From the NCBI GenBank assembly GCA_033065855.1, contig JAVXUO010003225.1, forward strand, positions 310,001 to 374,000: a DNA stretch of 64,000 nt, given 5' to 3'. A program made the translations under genes and the position numbers. The notes under the pieces were generated by a model. It was not told the DNA's origin and ran no database searches. It saw only the letters and a program-made list of their open reading frames with translations. Below, in pieces: positions 9,981 to 23,185 of this stretch (position 1 is the first letter of the stretch; every line of letters begins with the position of its first letter). This stretch comes from Escallonia rubra. Its lineage: Eukaryota > Streptophyta > Magnoliopsida > Escalloniales > Escalloniaceae.

Positions 9981-12900
9981 TTGGACTTATATTGGGTTAT
10001 GGATTTTTTTATATGGAATTTTGATGGGGCTTGGAATAAGATATTCCTTAATGAGTTTAGGGAAATTGTGAGGAAATTTCATCCAAATATGATTGTTATT
10101 CTTGAGCCCATTGTTCAATACTCTAAAATGGGAAACTTCTTTCACGAACTAAGCTACAATACTTCTTGTATTGTCAACCCTAAAGGGAGATCTGGGGGGT
10201 TGTGGATGTTCTGGGATTCCACTCAAATTAATGTTAATATCCTTGAGGCCAACAATCAGGTTATCCATGCCAATATAGCCAAACGCGATTTTGTTGATTG
10301 GATGTTATCCGCAGTCTATGCAAGCCCCAACCCGAGGAAAAGAGAAGAATTATGGCAGAACTTAAGTAACTTTGCAAATACTAAGACTAGACCTTGGCTG
10401 GTAGGAGGGGATTTTACTGACATTGCTAATATTTCGGGGAGAAGAGGATGTGGGGAAGAAGGAGAGACTGCAGAAATAGGAAATTTAGAAACAATATTGA
10501 TAGCTGTAGTTTGATGGATCTTGGATGTACTGGACCGAAGTTGACATGGACCGACATGAGAGAAGGGTGGGCCAACATTCAAAAAAGATTAGATAGATGC
10601 CTGGAAAATCCTTCATGGACAGGAATCGTGAAGCTCAGGTATGTAATCTCCTTCGTACCACTTCTGATCATTGTCCTATGCTTGTGAACTGTATAGGAAC
10701 ATACTTTCCTTCGAACTCTTTAAACATACCTTTTCGTTTGGAAGCTGCTTGGATGTTGCATGATAAATTTATTGACATTGTTAATAATTCTTGGAACCAA
10801 AACAATGAAAATATTATTACCATTACGGAAGAATTTAAACTTCAGGCCATTAACTAGAATAAAGAGGTTTTTGAAAATATTCATAGAAATAAAAGATTTT
10901 TACTTGCTAGATTAAAAGGAGTACAATGTGTTTTTGGCTGAGCATTGGTCTCATGACCTCCAACTTCTTGAGAAAGAGCTTAGAAAAGAGTATATTAATA
11001 ATTTGGATTAAGATGAAATGCTTTGGTTTCAGAATTCTAGAATTTAACCGGCATTGTCAGGGGGATAAAAATACTATATACTTTCATATATCCACCATCA
11101 GCCGTAAGTAGAAAAATAAAATAAATGCCATCCTTTTTTAGTAAGGCATGTGGTTAACTAATCCCTGGAAACCACATTAACAACCACTTCAAGAAGTTTT
11201 TTCTGCCGATAATGATAAAGTGGTTGCCTTCCACTTTAGAAATAACTACCCTAAACTTGATGGAGAAGAAGCCATACAACTTGATAGACCTTTAAGTGAT
11301 GTTGAAATTAAAGAAGCCTTCATTAACATCAAAGCCCTTAAGGCCCCTGGACCCGATGTGAATGTCATGTTTTATCATAGGTATTGGAATGTACTGGGTA
11401 AGAGTTGTTGTGATTTTATCAAAATGTGTTACATAACTAGTTGTATGCCACATGAAAACAACAAGGCTTTGGTTACTCTAATTCCTAAATTTGAAATTCC
11501 CCAAAGAATAAATGAGTTTAGACCCATTAGTTTACTCAATGTGACCTATAAAGCTCTTTCTAAAGTCCTTGTTGCTAGATTAAGGCCTTTTCTGAAGAAA
11601 CTCATTAGTCCTGCTCAAAGTAGCTTTATTCCTGGGAGAACTACCACTAATAATGCCATTATTACTCAGGAGATCATCCATACTCTCAAAAACATGAAAG
11701 GAAAAAAAGGAGGTCTCATTTTAAAAATTGATTTAGAGAAGGCTTATGATAGATTAAATTGGAATTTCATTCAACACACTTTGGTGGATCTTAATTTCCC
11801 CACTGCCTAGGTCAAAATTATCATGAGCTGTACAACTAGTAGCTTTATGGATATTTTGTGGAATGGTTCCCCCCGGAAACCATAAAACCTGGTAGGGGAA
11901 TAGGCAGGGGGATACTTTATCTCCCTACATTTTTGTTCTATGCATGGAGAAATTATCTAACCTTATATCTGATTGCAATAAGGATACTAATCTAATTGGT
12001 TTTAAAGCCTCTAAGAGGGGATCCTTTTTATCCCATATGTTCTATGTTGGTGAACTTGATTATATTCAGTAAAGAAGGGATAAGGAATGCAACAAGATTA
12101 TGGAAGTGCTAAATAATTTTTTTGTAATTTCTGGTCAAAAAGTCAATCTCTAAAAATCTAACTTGTTTGTTTCTCCTAATGTGCCTTTGATGAGAGCCAA
12201 AAGATTGAGTTATAATCGTGGCATTCCCTAGACTAATAACCTTGGTATATGTCTCAGTATCCCTTTAGTCCATAAAAGATTGTACCAGAATCTTATGATC
12301 ACATTTTACAAAAAATTTAGAGAAGACTTGTTGGGTGGAAAACCAAGCTTCTCTCACTTGCAGGTAAAGCCACTCTAATACAGTCTGTGGGAAAAGAGAA
12401 AGTTACACCTGGTGAGTTGGGGTACTGTGTGTAGGCTCAAAAAGCAAGGTGGGCTTGGGATCAGGAAGGCCAAACATAACAATCTTGCCTGCTTGACCAA
12501 ATTAGGATGAAAGGTTGTGACTAATGAAGATATCCTATGGGCCAAAGTCTTAAAAAATAAATATGCTAAAGTCTTAAAAAATAATTATGCTAAGAGTGAG
12601 AATCCTAGGGATTAATACACAAACAATAGAAAATCCCATGTCTGGAGAAGCATACAAAAAAAGCCTGCATATCCTTAAAAGCTTTAGTGAAAAATTAACA
12701 AAGGCAATAAAGTGACTTTTTGGTATGATTGGCGGTGTGGAGAGGGACCTTTAGCTCAAGAAAGTTAGATGGTCAATGATTTGATTAAAGTTGAGAACAT
12801 AATATCTAATGGTGGTTGGGACAACAATAAGATTACTAGCTTGGTTAATGATGAGATTCATGACCAAATTCTTAGAATTTATCTCCCTAAGGAAGAAATA

Positions 12901-13991
12901 ACTAAAGACACCTGTTGTTGGGAAGGTAATTATAGTGGAAAATTCTCCATTTCTAGTGCTTATAATTGAATCCTGGAAATGAAACAGTTCAATGGAGATA
13001 ATATTAAACGAAATTGGATTTGGAAAATTAAAACGCCCAAAAAAATTATTTCGTTTCTTTGGTTGCGTTTACAAGATACGCTATGTTCCAATAACCTGAG
13101 CGCTTCTAGACACATAATTACTGATCCTAAGTGTGTTAGATGTGGGCATTTCAATGAGACCTTTGAGCATATCATCAGAAAATACCCTAAAGCTAAGGAG
13201 ATACAAGGAAAGTTATTCTCTAGATAGCAAATTTTGGAAGATGATGACATGACTACTGAGGATTGGCTCTACAAAAATATAAAGGCCAAAGGAAACCAAT
13301 CTTTTGCCAATCTGCAGCGGAAGCATGTCTTTATATTCATCCTTTAGCATATCTGGAAAACAAGAAACATGGAGAGTAATGAAGGCATTATTGTCCCTGT
13401 GGAAGTGACATGGAGATTGTGCATCAATTTTGCTGAGGAACTTGAAAATGCGTTTGGAAAAGGAGCAGAGGATCCAAATCAAAATATTCAAATAAGAACT
13501 TGGAACTTTCCTATTGCAGGTACTCTCAAGATGAATACAAATGGGAGTGCTAAGGAGAACATGAATGGATGATTTGGCGGCCTACTCAGAAACTGTCAAT
13601 GAAAATGGATAGAAGGACTTTATGGTTACCTGCATATTCCAATCCTTTGGAAGCTAAGCTCCATGGAAATTTCAAGGGATTACTACTCATCAAGAACAAG
13701 GGTAAGAACATCCTGTTATAAATTGACTCGTAGACATCCATGAATCTAATCAACAAAGATGACAATACACTTCACAATTTGAGTAATCTTATCAAGGATG
13801 CCAAATTCCTATTATCAGCTACCAGGTCCACACTTATGCACATATGTAGGGAGAGAAACCAATGTGCACATTGTCTAGAAAAATGTGGAGAGCAACAAAG
13901 AGAGTCTTTTGTGTACCTCATGCAACCACCTAATATGGTTATCCCTTTGTTAGCTAATGATGTAGCATGTGTTGCCCATATTAGGGCTTGA
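9981..13991 (+). pseudogene. LINE ORF2 remnant: endonuclease, reverse transcriptase, zf-RVT, RNase H
   Basis: Endonuclease pieces (9981-10857) begin WNFDGAWN and include KGRSGGLWMFWDS, SAVYASPNPRKREELW and WLVGGDFTDIANISGRRG. The reverse transcriptase core (11220-11810) has LKAPGPDVNVMFYHRYW, EFRPISLLNVTYKALSKVLVARL, SSFIPGRTTTNNAI and LKIDLEKAYDRLNW. The catalytic FADD-like motif near 12041-12060 has decayed to a YVGEL reading. The zf-RVT part (12979-13227) has KKIISFLWL, CVRCGHFNETFEHII. An RNase H tail (about 13490-13990) keeps GTLKMNTNGSAK and HICRERNQCAH. At least six stops or shifts interrupt it, and the active site is gone. Confidence 0.8.
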
Positions 13992-14050
13992 ACTTAATGT
14001 ATTTTGAATTTTAACTTTCTGATGTACCCAAATATATATATATATTTTTA

Positions 14051-16079
14051 CAACGATGGAATTTTGCTAGAGATTCATGAATAAACTGTGTCCCCTCGAT
14101 TGTTACCAGTTGATCGTTACAACCATTTCTTGCCACTAACACGCTGACAAAAGCAACATTTTGTTGTCTAAAGAGCACATTTCTCTCAAGTGGAGGGAGG
14201 TTTAGAGCTTGATTATTCAAGTGGAGGGAGTAAAATATTTACATGAGGTAAAGTACATTTAGCCCTACAATCTTCTTTTGGTAAAGAAGAAGACTTCTCG
14301 GCAAACATAGTACCCCTCCAATTGTTTGCCCTTGACCTAAACATCTTGGAATCCCAGCAAGTATTCTGTCATATGGGGATAGCTCGCTTGGCCTCAAATA
14401 TAATATACGGTTGGTCATGGACAGTGTATGCAACCTGATAAAGTTTATACAGTTAAAAACCATGGATGATAATAGTGGTTGCATGCAATGCACCCACTTG
14501 CAACTATGGGAAAGTTCATAACATTGCATTTTGCCGAGCAAGAGAAGATTTCAGGAAGATGCAGAGTTTTTCTTGTCTGGGTTTTTAATGCGAGATATAT
14601 AATTACTAAAAAAGGTTTACATGACCATCTCGGCTTCGTGTTGTTTGCATCTTACACACGTATCATTGCAAGCTCTATTTGCTATTGTGGTGCTTGGAAC
14701 CATTCATAGAGACATTCGTCCTTGCAACACTTTGTCAAACATTTTATTTCTAATAACTCATCTCCTGATACTAACTTGATGCAACACTTAGTGGACATAT
14801 TATTCATATAACATAAGTCATAAAAAGATGCTGCCATTTTCTTGCTCAGTTTTTCATTGTATGTTATCTGCTTCATTGCAAGTGTTGAATTTATGCAAAT
14901 CATAATTTGGAGTAGGCCATAAATATGGGACCATATGCATGGTTGTAGGAGGGATTTTATCGTTGCCATGAAAGGATCCAACATCAAACATGAATATGCT
15001 TTAGATCGAATTCTTTTCTACCTGCTGAAGGTTGCAGTGATTCCCATAGTTATCGATAACCTACTGGTACCGGCCATAGTGGCCAGTACATACCACTTGG
15101 ACCTTCTACCTGTACGGTATCCTTTACACTTCGATTAGTCAAAATCCCGTATTGTACCTATTGTACTGTCCGGTACAGGTGATACCGACTGAGAACTAAG
15201 TATCGACTGAGATATTGTGTTTTGTACCAGAACCTTAAAAAAGATAAAATGTACAAATTTTGTTGAGAAACGTAGTAAATTGACCATATAAAGACTAAAT
15301 AAAAAATATATTAGGTTCTATTATATCGATGAAAACCTCTGTAACTTCTTTCTCACAATATTCATTAGGATTTACAGAATCTTAACCGATAAGTTTTCAA
15401 TCTTTACCGTGATTTTTAGTTTGGTTTTTACTTTCCCTTATAGCTTTGATTTACCTCATAGCTGGAAGTTTTCATCAAATTCTTTCATGTGATGTACTGC
15501 TTTGATTTATACAAACTTATCTTGAACCCAAAGATGTTATTCGTGAACAAACAATTTATTTTTCTATAAGAATTCGCTAACGAGGTAGTTGAAAAAGGGG
15601 GTAATTCATTAGGAGAATTTCAATTGAATAAGCGCGCTATTTGTTTATAATGCCACTATATAGAACAAATAGCTTATTCAAGAACAAACAAATTAGTTGA
15701 AAAATGAGGTAATTCAAATTGTATAAGAACAATTTTTCTTTTTGATTCTAGAAGAGCTTTGAGGAAGGAAATGTATGTACATTTTTTTTTTTAATTCGCT
15801 AATGCATGAGTATCATATATTATATATAAGTGATGGAAATTTTGAGATGGTCCCGAGACAGCATCAGTATGTACCTTTTTTATAGAGCGAAGTGGTTCGT
15901 ACTCCGGTATGGTATCTATAACTATGGAGATTTCTTTGCCTGCTCTTTTTCTAAGTGTATTGAAATTATAGTGCATATAGATGAAGACATAACTGCTGGT
16001 TCGGGGTGCACCTGAACCAGCTATAGGTGCCCGACAGCGTCTCGAGGGCATCCGAGTTTAAATAAAGAATGAATTTTTC
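14051..16079. other. Intergenic, no gene seen
   Basis: AT-rich DNA with no protein family visible. Around 15060-15210 there is a patch rich in ggtac, tacc and ccggta words (self-complementary, repeat-like) but no defined element boundaries. A run of T at 15782-15793 and a taTATATAag tract near 15820 are low complexity. Confidence 0.4.
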
Positions 16080-18080
16080 TTTTTTGGATTATTGGGAGTA
16101 TCAATGTTTCGGTTTTCTGAAAATGCGGTCTTAGTATTTGGTATGGAGATAGGGTTAAATTTTGGATTTTATGGGAGGCCATAGCAAAGGAGACTAGAGA
16201 CTTTGTTTTTTGTGACCACTGTTACTGGTTCAAAAACAGCATTCCTGAAAATTATTGTGTTTCTCTGTAGGCAAATACACCTAATAATAACAAAAAACAT
16301 TCACTTTCCCTCATATCTGGGATAAGTGTTTGGATTTTTTTATCAAGGATCCAGGCGATCAACCATTTCGTGAATGGTGTTGTATCATGAGTGCTATGTA
16401 GATTCAAAATCTATTCTAAACCAAATTGTGTAGACCGTAGGGCATAAAGAGAATAAATGGTTAATTGTGTCATCATTACTACTACAGAATATGTATTCCT
16501 TTTCATTGGATGAGATAATTTTGCTAGCTTTGGTTTCTGTTACTACTTAAATCTTGATCGGGACCACGGCTAGGAAATGAATCTACAAAACAAAGCACAG
16601 AGTGACGACCGGGGATGTTCCGGTGGAGGCGGCTTTGATGCTAAAGTCAGAATCTTTCTATAAGGATAGAGTTCTGAATAGCTGAAATGCACTGGGCGTG
16701 CGTGTGTGTGAACTTGTCTGTGTACCTGAGGATTTTCCCATTATATAGGCCATTTCCAGACTCCTCTCTTCTTTAGGACTCTTTTCTGACTGATCCTTAA
16801 CGTATTAGAGCCATGTTAGGACTCTCCTTTTAGCAATTGAGTCCTAAACGGCTTCTATCACCTCTATTAGAATCTGTCCCGATACAGATTCCTTAGTCCA
16901 CTCAAAGTCAACCATGCCACGTGTCATCAGTTGGTTGGGTGGATATATTTAGCTATATCAGTTTCAAAGGAAGTTGGTTCAACTGTAATTTCCAAAGAAA
17001 CGTTTGGACTTTAAGGGAAAGATTGAGGTTTTAGAGGGATTTCCATATTCGACTTAGGAATTTTGTTGGTTCCAGTACTGCTGCCTGTTCCAATTTTTTC
17101 AAGATTATGTGATGGTAAGTTGAAGATACATAAATTTTACTTGAAAGATTGTGTTCCCATATAAGCTTGTTCAAGTAGCTTGCTTTAGAGAAAGCCATTC
17201 CTCTAATGAGATCGCCGATGTTATCACAAGACAATTGGGAGATCATACTGCCATTCAATTTCCCATCTTTATGTATGTCCGCGACAGTGAGCTGTAGTTG
17301 AAATTGTTGGGTTATGTATTTTATGATCCCATAGTACATGCGGAGGTGTGTCCAAGATCCAGTAGTCATACCGTATTGAAATGCTATTTCCACTACTCGC
17401 CTGTCATCTCAGTCCTCCTTTTATAACTTCTTGTCCTTGGATAATCCCCCTCCACCTCATGAAAATTAATTCCTTTGCTGGTGATTGTAAAAAATTCCAT
17501 TTTTGCAATATTTTGTAAGGAAATTTTTTTGCGGTAAGGCTTTCGGGGTCTCTTGTAGTATCTGCAAACCGGTCTTTCCAATGATATTTTGTTAAAAAAT
17601 GCTTGTGCCACGAAATCCCATTCATCCCCATTCATTTGGCGTGCATATTGCTTGCAAGTTTACTCAGTGGATTCCTTTTACTTCATCATTTCCTGATCAC
17701 CAAAATCTTCATAAGATCGAAGCTGCCCTTTCCAACCCGAGCACCTATTCTCAATTTTTCTTTGTTTGTGATGATGGCCAGTTTTCTTGTCATTATATTG
17801 TAATATTCATTCTAAATAGAGTAAATGATGGCACTTGGGGTAAAGCTCACATTACTAAATTACATCATCAAATCAAGTGTATCCTAGTAAAAAGCAATAT
17901 TAAGGTCACCTTTCTTTTCGTTCCTTGTCAGCTTGCATCTTCCTTTCTGATACTTAATTGTCAGAAGGTAGCATCTTGTGTAACCTCTTAGGACTAAGAA
18001 GAGGTAGCCCCACAACAAGAACAAAAAAGCATCTTTTGACATGCCAATAGTTAGGCTAGAAAGCATTCATGCAGATAAGG
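16080..18080 (-). mobile_element. Decayed LINE fragment, minus strand, interrupted by a solo LTR
   Basis: Read on the minus strand, 17635-17031 contains the stretch before the LINE zinc finger: IWEHNLSSKIYVSSTYHHIILK, then SRIWKSL followed by NLSLKVQTFLWKLQLNQLP (the usual P-K-V-x-x-F-x-W block). Beyond the solo LTR the frame resumes with ISSNEKEYIFC, NDTINHLFSLCPTVYTIW, which is the zf-RVT finger C...C...H...C. Traces of the following region extend to about 16080. The upstream part (17640-18080) is too decayed to assign to a domain. Stops are frequent. Confidence 0.7.
16538..16960 (-). mobile_element. Solo LTR (423 bp) with perfect 5-bp target duplication gtttc
   Basis: The segment starts tgttacta and ends gctatatca, so it is TG...CA bounded. 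The five bases before (16533-16537) and after (16961-16965) are both gtttc. Orientation is inferred as minus: on that strand a TATA-like cctatataatgg is followed by a long R-U5-like part. Motif order (tgtt start, cgggaccg/cgggacca, cggtggaggcgg, gatgctaaagtcag) matches the LTR of the element at 33853-40487, suggesting a related family. A solo LTR is what remains after recombination between the two LTRs of one element. Confidence 0.8.
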
Positions 18081-18212
18081 AACTAATGGAAAGTCAATTG
18101 AAATTTACCATGCAGTTTTTTTCTAACAACCTCATGAGTAAGTCTCCGCCGATCTAGTTGAAGATCAGGAGCACCAGGACAAGGAATGTGGAGCCCTAGA
18201 ATCCAAACGGTT

Positions 18213-18385
18213 TGTTAAGATTATTTGTAAGATTGTATATAGTTAAGGGGTTATATTGTTATTTCCCTTAATCTAGAATATTCTTTAGGGTTTCCTAGTC
18301 CTTGTAGGATACTACATCCATGCCTATATAAAGGCTCTTTGTACATATTATGTGATACACAAGAAATATATCTTCTCTTCTAACA
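18213..18385 (+). repeat. 5' LTR of the Copia element
   Basis: Starts tgttaagatt, ends tctaaca. It contains a TATA-like cctatataaagg near 18323-18334 that probably drives element transcription. Confidence 0.95.
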
Positions 18386-18401
18386 TGGTACCAGAGCTGT
18401 G
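18386..18401 (+). other. Copia primer binding site (initiator tRNA-Met type)
   Basis: TGGTACCAGAGCTGTG lies immediately after the 5' LTR. Plant Copia elements typically have TGGTATCAGAGC here, complementary to the 3' region of initiator tRNA-Met; this copy has one difference in that stretch. Confidence 0.85.
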
Positions 18402-18990
18402 ACGATCCGACCAGCTATTTGCCGCCCAAGCCCCGCCCACGGTTACTGTTCATCAACCTCTTCCATAATTTTTTTTCCTCCCCTTCTTGTTACCTCTATC
18501 GAATTCCTTTAGCCCAAACCCTACTCCAACACCACCATAAGACTCATTTTTCTTCACCGATCAAAACGACGCCAACCATGCCACCAGATTCGTCTCCACG
18601 CGCCTCCACGCGCCACCCAAAGTTCTGAGTCAGGTCCACGCGCCACCAGTATTCTCCACGCGCCCCACGCGTCCACGCTTCTCACGCGCCCGCGCTCCCT
18701 ACTCTCCAGAACCTATTGGGTTGACCCACGACGCCCGCCTGACCCATATCCGAACAGCAGCCCGACCCTGCTTTCTACCCGGTTTACTATTTTCGATTCA
18801 TTTAGACCGGTTTATTTTATTTTAACCGGTTCGCTTGCTTTTGACGTTTTTTCAGGTCTCAGACCGGTTCCCACCTTTTTTATCATTCTGAACTCATGCC
18901 CACCATCCGTTTGCTCAAAATCTATTCATATCTTTTATTTTTTGAGCCTCTCATTCGGTTCCTTTATTATCTCTTACTCATCTCTTTTGC

Positions 18991-21900
18991 TTGGTGACTT
19001 CAATGGATCCTGCTCAGCCTATTTCTATCATCCTTGATGGTTCTAATTATATTTTGTGGGCCCAAGCTATGCGTAGCTTCATCAAAGGTAAGAAATTGTG
19101 GCGCTACCTTACTGGCGATATTACTATACCCGTCAAAACTGCAGATGAACCTCAACTAAAGTTCGATGAAAGACTTGACGATTGGGTTAGCAAAAATCAT
19201 CAGATAATCACCAGGTTCCGTAATGCCTCTATTCCGTCTATCTATCAACAGTTTGGCCGCTATAATACTGCCAAAGAAATTTGGGATCTTTTGGCTCAGC
19301 GATACACTACAACAGATCTTGCTCATCAGTATCAGCTTCATGATTCCCTTCACCGGATGAAACAAGAACCTGGTCAGTCTATCAATAGCTTCCTTTCTTA
19401 GATGCAAGGGATTTGGGATCAATTGGAACTTTCAGAACCATCATGGACTTGTTCGGAGGATTCAACTCATTTTATTGTTTACCGTGACCACTTTCACCTT
19501 ATCCATTTTCTTATATCTCTTACTGATGCTTATGAATCTGTCTGAAGCTCCCTTCTGCATCGGAGTCCATTACCTACCCTAGATAATGCCGTTGCTGAAC
19601 TTCTTTCTGAAGAAACTCGTCGAGGCCTTCTGCAGACCCGTCGTTCTGATACTGTTCTTGCTGCTCCTTCCCGACCTTCACACATCTCTTCACCCTCATC
19701 AGCTTCAAGACGTTCGTCATCTTCTTCCTTTCAACATGAATGTCGGTACTGCCATGAGTTCGGTCATAAGACTCTTGATTGTCATGTACGCCCTTGCAGA
19801 CTATGTCGTAAGATTGGTGCTGGTCACTTTCCACAAGACTGTCCTCGTAACCCTGAAAAATGGTCCAAGAATCCCAGCTCAACTAGTGCTCCATCAAAAC
19901 CAGGGATTCAGTCTAGGTTCAAGCCTCCTTCCCACTCTGTTGTTGCTGCTGATGATGTACTGAACGATTCCTCGTCTTCCGCTCTCTCGGTTAATGATGT
20001 TGCTGAAATAGTAAAGCAAATCATGTCTAACTCTGGTACTCCATCTTCCTCTGCTCTTTCAGTTACTTCAGGTAACTCCTCTTGGTATTTTGATTCTGGG
20101 TGCTGCAATCATATGACATCTGATCCTTTTTCCTTTGTCTCCAAACAACATTTGTCCCATTATCCACTCATTCATACTGCCGATGGTTCTCCTATGCCTG
20201 TTAATCATGTTGGTCATGTCTCTACATCTACCTTGTCTCTTCCTGATACTTACTTTATCCCTTCCTTCAGTTAAACCTTATATCTGTTGGTCAACTTTGT
20301 GATCTTGGTTTTGACTTACACTTTTCTCGTACTAGTTGTCGTGTGCAGGATCCAGAGACGGGACAAACTATTGGGATCGGCCGTAAAGTTGGACGATTAT
20401 TTGAGCTCATTAATTTATCCATCCCTCATCGTCCTACCATTCCGCCTCAGTCTGCTGCCTCTGTTACTTCACAAAATTCTCTTGAGTTGTGGCACTCTCG
20501 TTTAGGTCATGTTTCATTCTCTAGGCTACATCCTCTAGTATCTAGTGGTTTGTTAGGTGTCGTCAGCTCTAAAAATTTTGATTGCTTACCATGTCAGCTT
20601 GCTAAACAAACTGTACTTCCATTTCATTTAAGTACTTTAGTTTCTTCTGCTCCATTTGATCTCGTTCACTCTGATATTTGGGGGCCTTCTCCAAACACTA
20701 CTATGGGAGGATCCATATATTTTGTTATTTTTATTGATGATTATTCTCGTTTTACATGGTTATATTTGATGCGAAATCGATCTGAATTATCTCAAATATA
20801 TCATACTTTTGTTACCATGGTCAAAACTCAATTTTCTCACAATATTAAGCTTTTTCGTACTGATAATACCATGGAATACAAATCAGAAGAGTTTTTCCAG
20901 CTTCTTAAAAAAGATGGAACCATTACTCATAGATCGTGTCCCAGCACTTCTCAACAAAATGGGCGTGCTGAACGCAAACATCGACATATTCTAGACACTC
21001 TTCGTGCTTTGCTTATTTCTGCCTCGTGTCCTGAATTTTTTTGGGGGGAAGCTGCTCTTACGGCTGTCTATACCATTAATTATGTTCCATCTCCCACAAT
21101 TGGTAATCAGACTCCCTATGATCGTCTACATGGGTACTCTCTCGACTATAGTATGCTTAAAGTCTTTGGTTGTGCTTGTTTCGTTCTTCTCCAGCCCCAT
21201 GAGCGTACAAACTTAGAACCTCGTGCACGTCTTTGCTGTTTCATAGGGTATGATATTGAACATATATAAGGGGTATCGGTGTTGGGATCCCATCTCTAAT
21301 CGTTTACGTATTTCTCGCCATGTTGTTTTCTAACATAAGATGTTTTCCTCTATCTCTTCTTTTCATTTACCTCCTTCATCTAGCGTTCTATTTTTTACCA
21401 ATTCATCTCTTCTGCTATTTTATGATTCTGATGAAACCCACATACCACCGTTTGATGACTTTACGGCCCCTCCTGAGACGTCTGCCCGCCCTGCTGATCC
21501 TGTTACACCTGATCACGGTCCACCATCTGTCTCTGAGGTTACTGAATCTACACATTCCCTTCATGATCGTCCACAGCGGGCACGAAAACCTTCAGCATAT
21601 CTTCAGGACTTTCATTGTTTTTCTGCTATTATTTCTTTACACGAGCCTCAATCTTATCGCGAGGCTAGTTCTGATCCTGCTTGGCAGCAAGCGATGCACG
21701 ATGAATTACAGGCACTGGCTAAAACCCATACTTGGGATCTAGTTGATCTTCCTCCTGGAAAAACGGCCATTGGATGCAAATGGGTCTATAAAATTCAAAC
21801 TCGCTCTGATGGTTCCATTGAGCGTCATAAGGCCCGTTTGGTAGCAAAGGGTTTCACACAAGAATATGGTATTGAATACGAAGAAACATTTGCTCATGTA

Positions 21901-23172
21901 GCTCGCCTTACCTCTGTTCGTATTTTACTTGCAGTTGCTTCTGTTCGCAAGTGGCCTTTATTTCAGATGGATGTCAAGAATGCATTTCTTCATGGTGATC
22001 TCATCAAGGAAGTCTATATGCAGCCTCCTCCAGGATACTCTCATCCTCCGAACAAAGTTTGTCGGCTTCGTCGTGCAATATATGGTCTCAAACAAGCTCC
22101 TCATGCTTGGTTTTCCAAGTTTAGTTCCACTCTGCATCAATTTGGTTTTGCATCAAGTGCATATGATTCTGCACTCTTTATTCGGAAATCTACCCAGGGT
22201 ATCATACTTGTGCTTCTCTATGTGGATGATATGATTATCACAAGAAGTGATCTTGATGGCATTTATATTCTCAAGCAAGATCTTAATCACCACTTTGAGA
22301 TGAAAGATCTTGGTACACTCAGTTACTTGCTTGGACTTGAAGTTTCCACTACCTCTGACGGATACTATCTTTCTCAAGCCAAATATGCTTCTGATCTCAT
22401 TTCTCGTGTTGGTTTAACTGATAGCAAAACTGCCTCTACTCTTCTTGAGCCTAATGTGAGGTTTACTCCTCTTGATGGTACACATCTTCGTGATCTTACT
22501 TTGTATCCTACATTGGTTGGCAGTCTTGTGTATTTGACCGTCACTCGCCCTGATATTGCATATGTTGTGCACTTGGTTAGCCAATTTCTCTCTGTTCCAC
22601 GTACGACTCATTTTGCCGCAGTCCTTCATATTCTTCGATACATCAAGGGTACCTTATTTCATGGCTTACATTTTTCATCTCATTCCTCTCTTGAGCTACA
22701 TGCATATTCTGATGCTGATTGGGCTGGGGATCCTACCGATCGACGCTTTACTACTGGTTTTTGCTTCTCTCTTGGTACCTCTCTTATTTCTTGGAGAAGT
22801 AAGAGACATACCCTCATAGCACGTTCTAGTACGGAAGCTGAATACCGAGCACTGGCTGATACAACCCAAGAGCTTTTATGGTTGCGTTGGTTACTTGAGG
22901 ACATGGGAGTTACACATTTTGCTGCTACAACTTTATATTGTGATAATCGAAGCGCCATTAAGATTGTTCACAATGATGTGTTTCATAAGCGCACTAAACA
23001 CATTGAGATTGATTGTCATTTTGTGCGTCAGCATGTTGTTCGTGGCACTGTTTGCTTACATTCAATCACTTCGCACAATCAAACGGCATATATTTTTACC
23101 AAATCACATCCTCCAGGGCGACTTCAAGAGTTAGTTTCCAAACTCCAGTTGGTTTGTTCTCTCCCACCTTGA
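18991..23172 (+). pseudogene. Copia Gag-Pol remnant
   Basis: Gag runs from about 18991 (likely ATG at 19003), with a UBN2-type capsid region and a zinc knuckle near 19735-19860. The protease signature WYFDSGCCNHMTS is at about 20083. A pre-integrase ELWHSRLGH motif and the integrase core (HSDIWGPSP, DDYSRFTW, then a conserved Glu in QQNGRAERKH) lie in 20343-21269. Reverse transcriptase (WVYKIQTRSDG, QMDVKNAFLHGDL, LLYVDDMII) and RNase H (YSDADWAGDP, SSTEAEYRALA) lie in 21340-23172. Breaks: stops at about 19400 (TAG), 19543 (TGA) and 20272 (TAA), a frame change between 20274 and 20343, a stop near 21267 and a second frame change before 21340. The RT-RNase H part remains open for about 610 codons. 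Confidence 0.9.
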
Positions 23173-23185
23173 GTTTGAGGGGGGG
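23170..23185 (+). other. Copia polypurine tract
   Basis: The purine run tgagtttgaggggggg sits directly before the 3' LTR, as expected for the plus-strand primer. Confidence 0.85.

Larger units (their letters stand above)
8136..14050 (+). mobile_element. Decayed L1-type LINE retrotransposon
   Basis: Pieces of the standard plant L1 plan follow in order on the + strand: ORF1 with a DUF4283 domain, an apurinic-type endonuclease, reverse transcriptase, zf-RVT and a C-terminal RNase H. All frames carry many stops and shifts. The 3' end is probably near 14030-14050, where an AT-rich tract follows a gatgtaccc block. The 5' end is not sharp but begins just after the Helitron. No clear target duplication was found. 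The element is dead. Confidence 0.85.
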
